NCBI GenBank assembly: GCA_011053005.1
Contig: DRHW01000002.1
Coordinates: 1 to 64,000 of the forward strand
Length of the DNA: 64,000 bases
Reading direction: 5' to 3'
Source: Methylophaga sp.
GTDB lineage: Bacteria > Pseudomonadota > Gammaproteobacteria > Nitrosococcales > Methylophagaceae
Position 1 is the stretch's first letter; the number at the start of each line of letters is the position of its first letter. The notes below the pieces were generated by a model. The model saw only the letters and a program-made list of their open reading frames with translations, was not told the origin of the DNA and did not search any database. This document shows positions 1 through 8,562 of the stretch, piece by piece. Made by a program: the position numbers and the translations under genes.

Positions 1-504
1 AGTCACCGAAGTTTTGCCCAAGGTTTGTAGAACATTAGCTAAGGAATGATGCAAATGCATCATCAACACAAATAAACCTGCTAAATAAAACAACACCATC
101 CACGGCGATTGAAACTGCTGTATCAGTTCGCTATAAACATCGGTGGCATCAAAGGATAATGTTTGAAAGACATGCACGGCAATAAAACCAAATAAAAATG
201 CAATGCTGATAGTCACTAATATCGCAGGCATATGAAATTTATCGTGTTTTTTATAAGCAACTGTTCTTGCTTTGGCATTGACTCTTCGGATTCGAATCGC
301 TGCTTTAATGTGAATAAATAATGAGCCGCTGATAAGTGCTAAGACTAACCAACGCACCACACCACTGTTATACCAATGATAAAAATGACTAAAACGACTT
401 TCACTGAAAAAACTTAAATTGGTCAACATATGAATGATGAGATACAAGGCCATCACCATCCCTGCGAGCGCCATCGATCTTTTTTGTAGTTGCAGTAACT
501 TCAC
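1..504 (-). CDS. sdhC: Succinate dehydrogenase/fumarate reductase cytochrome b558 subunit, 3' end cut by window edge
   Basis: This gene would encode the membrane anchor that carries two hemes and passes electrons between the succinate dehydrogenase catalytic subunits and quinone. About 168 residues are visible and the C-terminus runs off the window; the family is usually about 200-220 residues. I translated it by hand. It shows four hydrophobic helices with histidines at about residues 24, 64, 110 and 149-152, the pattern of the four heme ligands of the Bacillus-type di-heme b558 family, and the segment around VHVFQTLSFD fits that family. The GTG start is chosen because GGAAAG lies just upstream and residues after it align with the family N-terminus. 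The upstream TPR-like gene ends only 2 nt away, so the two are probably co-transcribed. The flavoprotein and iron-sulfur genes would be expected beyond the edge. Confidence is moderate because the protein is partial. Confidence 0.7.
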   Translation of the reverse strand, partial: MKLLQLQKRSMALAGMVMALYLIIHMLTNLSFFSESRFSHFYHWYNSGVVRWLVLALISGSLFIHIKAAIRIRRVNAKARTVAYKKHDKFHMPAILVTISIAFLFGFIAVHVFQTLSFDATDVYSELIQQFQSPWMVLFYLAGLFVLMMHLHHSLANVLQTLGKTSVT

Positions 505-506
505 GA

Positions 507-1007
507 TTAGCTTTCCATATCAATTAACACGTCTTGATCGCGTCTAGGTTCTAACTTTTCTTTCTGAATGGTTCTAATACAACTATTCCACCGCAATATC
601 GCTTCATCATTATTTTCAGGCCGCATTTGCTCGGCGAGTTGGTAATTTTGCAAGGCTTCAATGAAATAATCGTAAGCAAAAGAACGAGACATCGGTTGAG
701 AAAGCAAAAACCGCGCCTGTCGTTCACTAAGCAAACCTGCATAATAATAACGACGATATTCGCTATCTAGTTTTTCAATAGCTTGTTGTATGACCTTACT
801 CTGCGCTTGTTTATCAGGATGGTGTAACTGATCACTTAATGAAAGAATATAAAGCACTAAAGCTTGCTGATTGTCTTGATCAATATTCAGAATATCTAAA
901 CAAATGCTTTCCGCCATTTCAGGCTCTAACAAGGAACGATATTGGCGGGCTCTATCCAATGCCAAGTCAATCGAGTTAGCGTGGATATCGTGTAAATTCA
1001 GTTCCAT
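507..1007 (-). CDS. TPR-like hypothetical protein upstream of sdhC
   Basis: A 166-residue soluble protein with no signal peptide or membrane segment. It is almost entirely helical by composition. The alternation of small and aromatic residues (for example around EMAESICLDILNIDQDN and AYDYFIEALQNYQLAEQ) looks like two degenerate tetratricopeptide repeats at about residues 17-60 and 105-140. TPR proteins act as protein-protein adaptors, so a scaffolding role is the most that can be inferred. Its stop lies 2 nt before the GTG of the sdhC-type gene and the pair should share a transcript, which hints at a role in assembly of, or co-regulation with, the respiratory complex. The ATG start is the first in frame. 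The function is not recognised. Confidence 0.6.
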   Translation of the reverse strand: MELNLHDIHANSIDLALDRARQYRSLLEPEMAESICLDILNIDQDNQQALVLYILSLSDQLHHPDKQAQSKVIQQAIEKLDSEYRRYYYAGLLSERQARFLLSQPMSRSFAYDYFIEALQNYQLAEQMRPENNDEAILRWNSCIRTIQKEKLEPRRDQDVLIDMES

Positions 1008-1204
1008 CGATGCCCCTAATAATTTAACTACAAACAGTGATCATGAATTTAAATCTAATCGAAAGCCTCACGATTATCAATAAGTGATGAAAAATAAACA
1101 TTCCTGAGGAATTTTATTTCAACAAAAAACTAAATGGTCGTAGAGTAAAAAGTCGATTTCTGGTATCTTTCACGCACATTTTTATCGTATTTTCCGGTTA
1201 TTTC

Positions 1205-3232
1205 ATGCAAAGAAAAATTCTCGTTACTAGCGCCTTGCCCTATGCAAATGGTTCAATTCATTTAGGTCATTTAGTTGAATATATTCAAACGGATGTTTGG
1301 GTTCGTTTTCAAAAAATGCGAGGCAATGAGTGCCATTATGTGTGTGCAGATGATGCTCATGGCACACCGATCATGTTGCATGCTCAAAAACTAGACATTA
1401 CGCCAGAGCAACTTATTGCCAATATCCAAGAAGAACATGAAGCTGATTTTGCTGGTTTTGCTATTAACTTTGATAATTTTCATAGTACGCATAGTCCTGA
1501 AAACAAGGCGCTTTCAAGCCAAGTTTATCTTGCTAATCGTGATGCTGGTCATATCGCAACCCGTACCATTAGCCAAGCTTATGATCCTGAAAAAGAAATG
1601 TTTCTACCTGATCGCTTTATTAAAGGTGAATGCCCAAAATGTGGCGTTGCCGATCAATATGGCGATAACTGCGAAGCCTGCGGTGCAACTTACGATGCAA
1701 CAGAATTAAAAAATCCGGTGTCAGCCGTTTCCGGTGCAACACCAATTACTAAAGATTCTGAACATTACTTTTTTAAACTCGGTGATTTTGAAGAAGATCT
1801 TAAACAATGGACACGTAGCGGCCATCTACAAGAAGAAGTCAGTCACAAATTGAATGAATGGTTTGAAAGCGGCCTAAAAGATTGGGATATTTCGCGTGAT
1901 GCGCCGTATTTTGGTTTTGAAATCCCTGATGCACCTAATAAGTTTTTCTACGTTTGGTTAGATGCGCCGATTGGTTATCTCGCTAGTTTCAAAAATTATT
2001 GTGATCGCACGGGTGTTGATTTTGATGAATATCTAAAACCAGATAGCACAACCGAAATGATTCATTTTATCGGTAAAGACATCATCAATTTCCATGCTTT
2101 ATTTTGGCCAGCCATGTTACAAGGCGCAGGTTTCCGTCGACCAAATGCCATTTATGCTCACGGATTTTTAACCGTTGATGGCAAAAAAATGTCTAAATCA
2201 CGCGGTACATTTATCAAAGCACGCACTTATCTTGATCATTTGAATCCAGAATATCTACGTTATTACTTTGCAGCCAAACTAGGTTCAGGCATTGATGATA
2301 TCGATCTTAATTTAGAAGATTTCCAAAGCCGCATCAATTCAGATCTCGTTGGCAAAGTTGTCAATATTGCTAGTCGTTGTGCAGGATTTATCAGCAAACG
2401 GTTTGATGGCAAATTGGCAAGTACGTTATCTGAACAAGCTTTGTTTGATGATTTTGTTAACCAAGCCGACACCATCGCCAATAAGATGGAAAACCGTGAA
2501 TTTGGTCAAGCGATGCGTGACATCATGGCCTTAGCCGACAAAGCAAACCAATATATTGATGAAATGAAACCGTGGGCGTTGGCAAAAGAACAAGGTAAAG
2601 ATCAACAAGTGCACGATATTTGCACCATGGGAATTAACTTGTTCCGTGTTTTAATCGCTTATTTAAAACCGGTTTTACCTACAACGGCTGAACAAGCAGA
2701 AGACTTTCTTAATATTGAACCAATCTTGTGGTCAGATATTGCAACACCGATATTAGATCATAAGATTAACCCGTTTAAAGCTTTGATGACCCGTATTGAA
2801 ACCGACAAAATTATTGCTATTCAACAAGCATCTAAAGAAACAATGGCAGTAGAACAAGCTGTCGTAGAGAAATCTAAAACAGCAACTAATATTGAGCCAG
2901 TTGCTGATGAAATTAGCTTTGATGATTTTGCCAAAATTGATTTACGCATCGCCAAAATCGTCAATGCTGAACATGTTGAAGAAGCCAATAAATTGCTTAA
3001 GTTGACTTTGGATATTGGCTTAGGTGAAAAACAAGTATTTGCCGGCATTAAATCAGCTTATGCACCTGAAGATTTAATTGGCAAACTCACTGTAATGGTC
3101 GCAAATTTAGCACCAAGAAAAATGCGTTTTGGCTTATCTGAAGGTATGGTGTTGGCCGCTGGACCTGGTGGCAAAGACTTATTTATTCTCAACCCAGATG
3201 ATGGTGCACAAGCAGGTATGCGTGTTAAATGA
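1205..3232 (+). CDS. metG: Methionine--tRNA ligase
   Basis: It charges tRNA-Met with methionine in the cytoplasm, for both initiation and elongation. The 675-residue length fits the E. coli-type enzyme with a C-terminal extension. The class I signature HLGH is at residues 19-22 and KMSKS at about 328-332. Between them is a zinc knuckle with two CxxC pairs at about 143-146 and 156-159. The anticodon-binding helical domain follows, and from about residue 570 a Trbp111-like tRNA-binding domain ([14 protein letters not shown]) that dimerises the enzyme. The start is the first ATG of the conserved N-terminus. The stop overlaps the ATG of the DUF1415 gene by 4 nt (ATGA), so the two are translationally coupled. 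No truncation or missing motif is seen. Confidence 0.98.
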   Translation: MQRKILVTSALPYANGSIHLGHLVEYIQTDVWVRFQKMRGNECHYVCADDAHGTPIMLHAQKLDITPEQLIANIQEEHEADFAGFAINFDNFHSTHSPENKALSSQVYLANRDAGHIATRTISQAYDPEKEMFLPDRFIKGECPKCGVADQYGDNCEACGATYDATELKNPVSAVSGATPITKDSEHYFFKLGDFEEDLKQWTRSGHLQEEVSHKLNEWFESGLKDWDISRDAPYFGFEIPDAPNKFFYVWLDAPIGYLASFKNYCDRTGVDFDEYLKPDSTTEMIHFIGKDIINFHALFWPAMLQGAGFRRPNAIYAHGFLTVDGKKMSKSRGTFIKARTYLDHLNPEYLRYYFAAKLGSGIDDIDLNLEDFQSRINSDLVGKVVNIASRCAGFISKRFDGKLASTLSEQALFDDFVNQADTIANKMENREFGQAMRDIMALADKANQYIDEMKPWALAKEQGKDQQVHDICTMGINLFRVLIAYLKPVLPTTAEQAEDFLNIEPILWSDIATPILDHKINPFKALMTRIETDKIIAIQQASKETMAVEQAVVEKSKTATNIEPVADEISFDDFAKIDLRIAKIVNAEHVEEANKLLKLTLDIGLGEKQVFAGIKSAYAPEDLIGKLTVMVANLAPRKMRFGLSEGMVLAAGPGGKDLFILNPDDGAQAGMRVK

Positions 3233-3789
3233 GCACCATTATTGATGATGCAATATTAGATGTAGAAACATGGCTCGATGACGTTGTTATCGGGCTAAAT
3301 CTGTGTCCATTTGCAGCGACACCCCGTAAAAATAAACAAGTACGTTTTACGGTCAGCCAAGCATTAACTGAAGAAGTGTTGCTGGCAGATTTATATGCTG
3401 AACTCACATTGATGAGTCAAACACCTGCCGAAGAAGTCGAAACGAGCTTATTGATCGTGCCAGATATGTTGAACAAGTTTGACGACTATAATCAGTTTTT
3501 AGATCTCGCAGATGCACTGTTAGAAGAATTTGAATGGGATGGCATATTCCAAATCGCTAGCTTTCATCCTGATTATTGTTTTGCCGAAACTGATATCGAT
3601 TCAATTGAAAACCTGACCAACCGATCACCTTATCCAATCCTGCATATTCTTCGCGAAGCAACATTAGAAAAAGCACTTGAAAAGATGACCTCACCGGATG
3701 AAATATTTAAACGTAATATTGAAACGATGAATGAGCTACCAGATGAAAAAATTAAAGCGTTATTTCCTTATTTGCATTTGTCATCATAA
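3229..3789 (+). CDS. DUF1415 family protein
   Basis: A 186-residue soluble protein of the DUF1415 family, recognised from the N-terminal [18 protein letters not shown] block and the later [12 protein letters not shown] block. These contain the conserved cysteines at about residues 26 and 117. The family is widespread in proteobacteria and has no established function. Its frequent presence beside translation genes fits the 4-nt ATGA overlap with metG seen here, which implies coupled translation. The 3' end overlaps the convergent pglL gene by about 22 nt tail to tail, so the two transcripts share a very compact termination zone. No signal peptide or membrane segment is present. Confidence 0.85.
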   Translation: MSTIIDDAILDVETWLDDVVIGLNLCPFAATPRKNKQVRFTVSQALTEEVLLADLYAELTLMSQTPAEEVETSLLIVPDMLNKFDDYNQFLDLADALLEEFEWDGIFQIASFHPDYCFAETDIDSIENLTNRSPYPILHILREATLEKALEKMTSPDEIFKRNIETMNELPDEKIKALFPYLHLSS

Positions 3790-5459
3790 GCAAGCTTTAA
3801 TGGCTTGTTGTGAGCATACATAGCTAAGCCAGCTTCGATTGCATCACAGCCTTTCCCTTCAGGCCGAAGAAAGACCGATGCTGAAATCAAATCTTCATAC
3901 ATTTTTAATTTGGGATTAGTAACAACATAATCCAATGCCCAATTTTCAAACGTATCAACTTTAGTTTTATCATTATTTTCTATGCTGGCGTACAGCATAG
4001 AACGCATAGCAATCTCTTCTGCGTATGTTTTGGTATATAGATTATTTAATGCGAGTTTTAGATATGGTGGCTGTGCATTTTTGTTGTAAAGTAAGTCATA
4101 CAAATCTGCCTGAGCACGCGCCGTATTAATCATAAATAACGTTACAACAACTGCTAAGCCTACCGCAATTAATTGCATAAATCGTGTCATTGCCAAACTA
4201 AGATTAAGGTTTGCAGTTTTAGTGCGATGTCTAAGCACTAAATAGATTAGAAATAACCAGACAAACCAATGTAATGAAGAAATATAAAAAGGTAATTCAA
4301 CTTGAGTGTGTAGGCTAATCGGTAATAACATCGCTGCATAAGCACCGCCACGGTGAAAACCACATTGATACAAAGCAATACAAATACCGACGGCGAAAAC
4401 GACTATGCCAAACAATGCAGGCAAGCCTGCTTCAATCATCCAAAACAAAATTTCATTATGTGGATGATTTACTGCCGATGGCAACTTAGTCTCAGGATGT
4501 CGTAGTACATAATACGACGCTTGTGTATTCCATGCTCGTAAAAAGCCGCCAATCCCATAACCATAAACCGGTTCTTTCGCCACTAACTCTATACCGATAC
4601 TGTACATATCAATACGAGATGCTGAATAAACACTTTCAGTCTGTTGAAATGCTTTATCTAAGGTTTTATGCAAACCAGCCTGACCTGCTATAAAACTAAA
4701 ACAACTGCCAATAAATAATGCTATCAATAATCGTTTATGAGATTTGAGCTGATGAAATCGACTCCACACAACCAATGGAATACCTAGGAACAAAGATAAC
4801 AAACCGATACGAGATCCAGAGGCAATAACCACATATAAGGCTAATGTAAACGCAAGAATCAGCACTGATTTAACGATTAAACGAGCAAATTTAAAGCTAG
4901 GACGACTAATCAAGTACAAACTAACAATCAATCCTGTTGCCAAAAAACTAGCTTGAACATTAATTTGCTGGAACATACCCCGTGGGACTTGATCACTATT
5001 AAATGGGAAATAAGAGGGTAATAAATTAGGCGATACAATTTGTAAAGCTCCTAATAATGCATGCAACCCAATTGCAATTACTAGAATAAATAAAATGCGG
5101 TCAAGCATCATCTGTTTAATCTGAAACTGAAATAGAGCAAATAAAAATAAAACACCGCCGAATATATATAACTGTCTAAAAAGCCACTCAATGGATTGAA
5201 TAACCTCTGACATTAGGCTGTTTATGATCATAATCACAGGAAAAATCAGCAAATACGGCCAAAATTTTGGATACACAAGATGCTTTTTTATTGAACTAAT
5301 TAATAATCCAGCCACTATTATCCAGCTGGTAACGGTCCAGATTGGAATATTGTAGGTCAACGCTAAACCTGAGCCACCAGTATTAGGCTGAGCATAAAAG
5401 GAGGCAAAGACAAACAGCAATGCAAAACTTAGCGTTTTTTTCAATGGGGTCAGAGTCAA
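3768..5459 (-). CDS. pglL: PglL-type O-oligosaccharyltransferase (pilin glycosylation ligase, Wzy/WaaL superfamily)
   Basis: A 563-residue polytopic inner-membrane protein with about ten to twelve hydrophobic helices, a large periplasmic loop and a C-terminal soluble region. The loop motif NHPHNEILFWMIEAG at about residue 330 matches the catalytic histidine loop of the Wzy_C/PglL family, which transfers lipid-linked glycans to proteins. In Acinetobacter and Pseudomonas such ligases lie next to the pilin they modify, and pilA is the next intact gene upstream here, so the pilin is the likely substrate. The only upstream in-frame start is a TTG that lies inside the terminal repeat of a transposon remnant. 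AGGA lies 9 nt before it, and the TTG overlaps the transposase-frame stop as TTGA. A second TTG sits at 5444. The native start was probably displaced by the insertion. Confidence 0.82.
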   Translation of the reverse strand: MTLTPLKKTLSFALLFVFASFYAQPNTGGSGLALTYNIPIWTVTSWIIVAGLLISSIKKHLVYPKFWPYLLIFPVIMIINSLMSEVIQSIEWLFRQLYIFGGVLFLFALFQFQIKQMMLDRILFILVIAIGLHALLGALQIVSPNLLPSYFPFNSDQVPRGMFQQINVQASFLATGLIVSLYLISRPSFKFARLIVKSVLILAFTLALYVVIASGSRIGLLSLFLGIPLVVWSRFHQLKSHKRLLIALFIGSCFSFIAGQAGLHKTLDKAFQQTESVYSASRIDMYSIGIELVAKEPVYGYGIGGFLRAWNTQASYYVLRHPETKLPSAVNHPHNEILFWMIEAGLPALFGIVVFAVGICIALYQCGFHRGGAYAAMLLPISLHTQVELPFYISSLHWFVWLFLIYLVLRHRTKTANLNLSLAMTRFMQLIAVGLAVVVTLFMINTARAQADLYDLLYNKNAQPPYLKLALNNLYTKTYAEEIAMRSMLYASIENNDKTKVDTFENWALDYVVTNPKLKMYEDLISASVFLRPEGKGCDAIEAGLAMYAHNKPLKLAYDDKCK

Positions 5460-5467
5460 TTGATTTT
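5446..5467 (+). repeat. Left terminal repeat of RAYT element 1
   Basis: The sequence GGGGTCAGAGTCAATTGATT is matched in inverted orientation at 6267-6287 (19 of 21 positions by eye). The pair brackets the decayed RAYT gene. The left repeat supplies the TTG used as the apparent start codon of pglL. Confidence 0.7.
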
Positions 5468-6161
5468 ATCCTGTTTCTTATATAAAGCTGATCGTCGGTC
5501 ACCACCTTTAGACTTTGGCGTAACACGAATGCCTAATTCATTTTCTATCTTTTGTTTAAAAAAGTCATTTCCCAAAACCCAAGACTTATTCGTAGCATCA
5601 CGAATACTTTCAATCTGCTTAACTGAAATATGATGCCCAAATAAACCACGATAATTAACTAGGCGCTGTTCTACCGTTTGACCTAAATCACTATATAAAA
5701 CATGCATCGTAATTAGCAAATCATCAGCGCCTAATGCATTTGCATGATAACTAGACCAAGGATACTTTGCAGGCTCATCAACCATGCCTGCTCTGACAGA
5801 TTCAACTCAATATAGCGATAACAAATCAACGCGTAATGATCACTATCAATTAATATCGATCCTCCCACAACGTGCCTGTTTGTCGATAACAATAATTAAA
5901 ATACTGCACATAATAACGTCCCGCCATTTGCATTACCTTAGCAATGCCATCTTCTTTATGTGGTGTAATCAACAAATGCACATAATTAGTCATTAAGACA
6001 TAAGCATGCACGTCGCATTGATGTTTTTCACAAGCCAACCTCAATTTCTCGAGATAAAATTTATAATCCTCATCGGCAATAAAAATCGGTTCACGATTAT
6101 TACCATGGATAATCACATGATGAGCCTGTCCAACTAAAACTAATCGAGGTAAGCGAGCCAT
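5456..6161 (-). pseudogene. Decayed REP-associated tyrosine transposase (RAYT, Y1_Tnp family)
   Basis: This is an IS200-like single-strand transposase of the RAYT family in two disconnected frames. The N-terminal part (5850-6161) keeps MARLPRLVL, the GNN block (IHGNNREP) and a catalytic block that now reads NYVHLLITP, so the first histidine of the HUH motif has become tyrosine. The frame stops after WEDRY where the intact paralog at 39309-40019 continues, because about ten bases are lost there. The frame then resumes as DSDHYALICYRYIELN, and a one-base loss near 5787 shifts it again into the C-terminal part, which ends at 5456. With three separate lesions it cannot make active enzyme. It sits between inverted terminal repeats and separates pilA from pglL. 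Confidence 0.85.
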
Positions 6162-6210
6162 TATTCACATCCTTATGAAATAAGGCTTCATCATACTCAT
6201 TGCTTCACAA

Positions 6211-6242
6211 ACAAAAAAGCCCCAGTATTTCTACTGAGGCTT
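6211..6242 (-). terminator. Rho-independent terminator downstream of pilA
   Basis: An 11-bp stem (AAGCCCCAGTA with TACTGAGGCTT, one mismatch) with a 4-nt loop is followed on the minus strand by a run of six T. It lies between the right terminal repeat and the RAYT remnant, so it may be carried by the element and would stop pilA transcription before pglL. Confidence 0.75.
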
Positions 6243-6266
6243 ATTCGTAATTTTAGAATCCAGGTC

Positions 6267-6287
6267 AAATCAATCGAGTCTGACCCC
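6267..6287 (-). repeat. Right terminal repeat of RAYT element 1
   Basis: AAATCAATCGAGTCTGACCC (plus strand) is the inverted partner of the repeat at 5446-5467. Together they define a unit of about 840 bp around the RAYT pseudogene. Confidence 0.65.
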
Positions 6288-6312
6288 TTTGATTCTGTTG
6301 ATTTGCTAAATT

Positions 6313-6717
6313 TTAGCAAATACCAGCAGTTTCACATGTTCCGCTTTTAGTCCAAACAACAGGAACATCAGCACTAGGTGTTAAAATGAACGTTTCGCCA
6401 GCTAAACCTTCAATAGATGTTGCCGTTGCCGTAATGACACCATTAGTAGTACTGACTGTACTTACATAAGGACTAGAGCCCGCAGCAATCGCGATGATAC
6501 CATTTGAACCGTCATCAAGATCTGCTAACGCAACCCCTGTTTGCCGGCCTATTTCAACAGCAATTTTAGCAGGACTAGTCGCTAATACAACCTCTGTAAA
6601 CTTAGCTTTTAAAGTATACGTTTGATAAGCAGGCAATGCAATCGCTGCCAAAATACCGATAATCGCGATTACGATCATTAACTCGATTAATGTAAAACCT
6701 TGTTGGACTTTTTTCAT
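6313..6717 (-). CDS. pilA: Type IV major pilin
   Basis: This 134-residue protein is the subunit of type IV pili, exported and processed by the prepilin peptidase and assembled from the inner membrane. The leader MKKVQQG is followed by the class IVa start [20 protein letters not shown], with glutamate at mature position 5 and a hydrophobic helix of about 25 residues. The C-terminus carries a short cysteine pair (CETAGIC) that forms the D-region disulfide loop. The mature part is rich in Ser/Thr/Ala, which suits O-glycosylation by the neighbouring PglL-type ligase. A sigma-54-like promoter at 6771-6786 precedes it, as is usual for pilA genes controlled by PilSR. A terminator follows. The start is the ATG before the leader, preceded by GAAAGG. 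Confidence 0.97.
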   Translation of the reverse strand: MKKVQQGFTLIELMIVIAIIGILAAIALPAYQTYTLKAKFTEVVLATSPAKIAVEIGRQTGVALADLDDGSNGIIAIAAGSSPYVSTVSTTNGVITATATSIEGLAGETFILTPSADVPVVWTKSGTCETAGIC

Positions 6718-6770
6718 AATAAATACCTTTCAGTTAGATAAATCAGCAGCATCTGCCTTGCTAGCTTTAG

Positions 6771-6786
6771 TGCAGTTGTTGTGCCA
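6771..6786 (-). promoter_or_regulatory. Sigma-54-type -24/-12 promoter of pilA
   Basis: On the minus strand the sequence reads TGGCACAACAACTGCA, which matches TGGCAC-N5-TTGCA except for one base in the -12 box and has the required GG/GC spacing. It lies about 55-70 nt upstream of the pilA ATG. No transcription data were used. Confidence 0.7.
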
Positions 6787-6874
6787 CTTTTAAGTTATTG
6801 ATTTACCTAGTTAGGCTTGATTTGGTTCTATTTACTACTTGAATATAAAGTCACTATGTGACATTTATTGTCAC

Positions 6875-7201
6875 TTATTTGGTCACGCTAAAACTTTCAC
6901 CACAACCACAAGATGAAACAACATTGGGGTTATTGAATTTGAAGCTTTGATTTAAACCTTGTTTGACAAAATCTAATACCAAATCGTCTAAAACAGGCAT
7001 ACTTTCTTGGTCGACGACGACTTTTACGCCATCTTGCTCGATGACAATATCATTATCTTCAATCGTTTCTGCATAATCTAACGCATAACTATAACCAGAA
7101 CAGCCACTTTTTGTGACGCCGATGCGTAAACCTACGCCTGTTCCACGCTTAATAACCATGTCACGTACACGTGCTACTGCTGTATTTGTTAACTTAATCA
7201 T
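6875..7201 (-). CDS. iscA: A-type iron-sulfur carrier IscA
   Basis: This 108-residue HesB/IscA-family protein is a carrier of iron or Fe-S clusters to target apoproteins. The three invariant cysteines are present at residue 34 (SGCSGYSY) and at 98 and 100 (SSCGCGESF). The length and the start MIKLTNTAV are typical. It follows iscR by 16 nt and is probably read from the same IscR-controlled promoter. What is unusual is that iscS, iscU, hscBA and fdx, which normally lie in the same operon, are absent, and the next gene downstream is pilA. ErpA-like function cannot be excluded, but the iscR neighbour favours IscA. Confidence 0.9.
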   Translation of the reverse strand: MIKLTNTAVARVRDMVIKRGTGVGLRIGVTKSGCSGYSYALDYAETIEDNDIVIEQDGVKVVVDQESMPVLDDLVLDFVKQGLNQSFKFNNPNVVSSCGCGESFSVTK

Positions 7202-7217
7202 ATTATTTACCTATCTA

Positions 7218-7664
7218 TTAAATGCTTGTGAAGCTAATTACTTTTTCACCATTTTTACTTTTTTGATGATTTCTAACCACTTGACCTAAGGAAATATCAG
7301 ACAAATAAAGTGAAATTTGTTCACTCAAACTGGTCCATAATTCATGGCTTAAGCAGGCTTCTTCGCCTTGGCAATTGGTTTTACCTTCACATGCGGTGCT
7401 GTCTACTTTTTCATCGACCGCTGAAATAACATCTAATACACTAATTTCATCAGCCGTTCGGCTTAAACGATAACCGCCACCCGGTCCACGAGTACTACTG
7501 ACTAATTCTTGCTTACGTAGGCGAGCGAATAACTGCTCTAAATACGATAATGAAATGCCTTGGCGATCAGAAATATCGGCTAATGTTATCGATCCTTGGC
7601 CGTAATTTAAGCTTAAATCTAACATTGCTGTCACCGCATAGCGGCCTTTAGTCGTTAATCGCAT
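7218..7664 (-). CDS. iscR: Fe-S cluster-sensing transcriptional regulator IscR
   Basis: This Rrf2-family winged-helix regulator senses cellular Fe-S supply through its own [2Fe-2S] cluster. The 148-residue sequence begins [17 protein letters not shown], with the DNA-reading helix around [19 protein letters not shown] and the conserved [11 protein letters not shown] wing. The cluster ligands are Cys92, Cys98, Cys104 and His107, with the same numbering and spacing as the E. coli protein. A type 1 IscR operator lies 50-75 nt upstream and overlaps a TTGACT -35-like element, so autorepression by the holo-protein is expected. The gene heads an iscR-iscA pair downstream of queA-trmJ-cysE. Confidence 0.96.
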   Translation of the reverse strand: MRLTTKGRYAVTAMLDLSLNYGQGSITLADISDRQGISLSYLEQLFARLRKQELVSSTRGPGGGYRLSRTADEISVLDVISAVDEKVDSTACEGKTNCQGEEACLSHELWTSLSEQISLYLSDISLGQVVRNHQKSKNGEKVISFTSI

Positions 7665-7714
7665 GAGAATACTCTTCTATATTATGTGGATATATTATCT
7701 GGGCGAATTCTCAC

Positions 7715-7739
7715 ATACCCGACTATTTTAGTCAACTTT
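7715..7739 (-). promoter_or_regulatory. Type 1 IscR operator upstream of iscR
   Basis: The 25-bp site has the core GACT-N5-AGTC with flanks CCC and AAC and agrees with the type 1 IscR consensus (ATASYYGACT RWWWY AGTCRRSTAT) at 24 of 25 positions by my count. TTGACT within it can serve as the -35 box of the iscR promoter on the minus strand. Confidence 0.85.
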
Positions 7740-7770
7740 TATACGCAGCAGAGTTTGTATCTGCAGATGT

Positions 7771-8562
7771 TTATTTAGTTGGGTCAGGCTCTGATGAATC
7801 TTTGTCTAATTCACAGCTATTTATTTCAGGCATAAGCTCATTTGATACTTCGCCGCCAAGCTGATGAATCGTTTCAGACATCGCTTCCACACGTTTATCT
7901 AAAGCGTGAATATGCTCAATTAAGCCATGAATAGCCGTAGCAACAGGATCTAAGGTTGAACATGAAGCACCATAAGCATCAAACCCGACTTCTTGAGCCA
8001 GTTTTTGTTTCTGTTTTTCATCTTCAGTTAAATTAGTGCCAACTACTCGCCCCGGCACACCCACAACCGTATTGCCTGCGGCTACTGATTTAACAACGAC
8101 GGCATTTGAACCGATTCTTGCGCCATCATGCAGACAAATTGGACCTAATACTTTTGCACCAGCTCCAACCACAACGTCATTACCTAAAGTAGGGTGACGT
8201 TTGCCTTCTTTCCATGATGTACCACCTAAGGTTACGCCATGATACAAAGTGCAATCATCACCAATTTCAGCAGTTTCACCAATCACGACGCCCATGCCAT
8301 GATCAATAAAAAAGCGACGACCAATTTTAACGGCTGGATGAATTTCAATACCCGTGATCCAACGACTAAATGTGGATAAAAATCGTGCCAGCCATTTTAA
8401 ATTATGTTGCCATAACCAGTGACTTAAGCGATGCCATTGCACTGCTTGTACACCAGGATAAGTGGTAATAATTTCAAAGACAGTGCGAGCAGCAGGATCG
8501 CGATCAAATACGCAATAAATGTCTTCTTTAATCGACTGCCATAACGTGATTTTTTCTGACAT
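7771..8562 (-). CDS. cysE: Serine O-acetyltransferase
   Basis: It transfers acetyl from acetyl-CoA to L-serine to give O-acetylserine, the committed step of cysteine synthesis, in the cytoplasm. The protein is 263 residues. An N-terminal helical domain (about 1-75) is followed by the left-handed beta-helix of hexapeptide repeats (about 75-185) containing the active-site block FIDHGMGVVIGETAEIGDDC and the CoA-binding block KRHPTLGNDVVVGAGAKVLG. The C-terminal tail is long and acidic. The start codon overlaps the trmJ stop (TAATG), so translation is coupled. It lies between trmJ and the iscR-iscA pair, an arrangement common in gammaproteobacteria, where cysteine supply and Fe-S assembly are linked. 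Confidence 0.96.
   Translation of the reverse strand: MSEKITLWQSIKEDIYCVFDRDPAARTVFEIITTYPGVQAVQWHRLSHWLWQHNLKWLARFLSTFSRWITGIEIHPAVKIGRRFFIDHGMGVVIGETAEIGDDCTLYHGVTLGGTSWKEGKRHPTLGNDVVVGAGAKVLGPICLHDGARIGSNAVVVKSVAAGNTVVGVPGRVVGTNLTEDEKQKQKLAQEVGFDAYGASCSTLDPVATAIHGLIEHIHALDKRVEAMSETIHQLGGEVSNELMPEINSCELDKDSSEPDPTK

Noticed and set aside
5784-5996. 70-codon plus-strand frame opposite the RAYT remnant
   Set aside because: Antisense to clearly homologous, decayed transposase codons with no support of its own.
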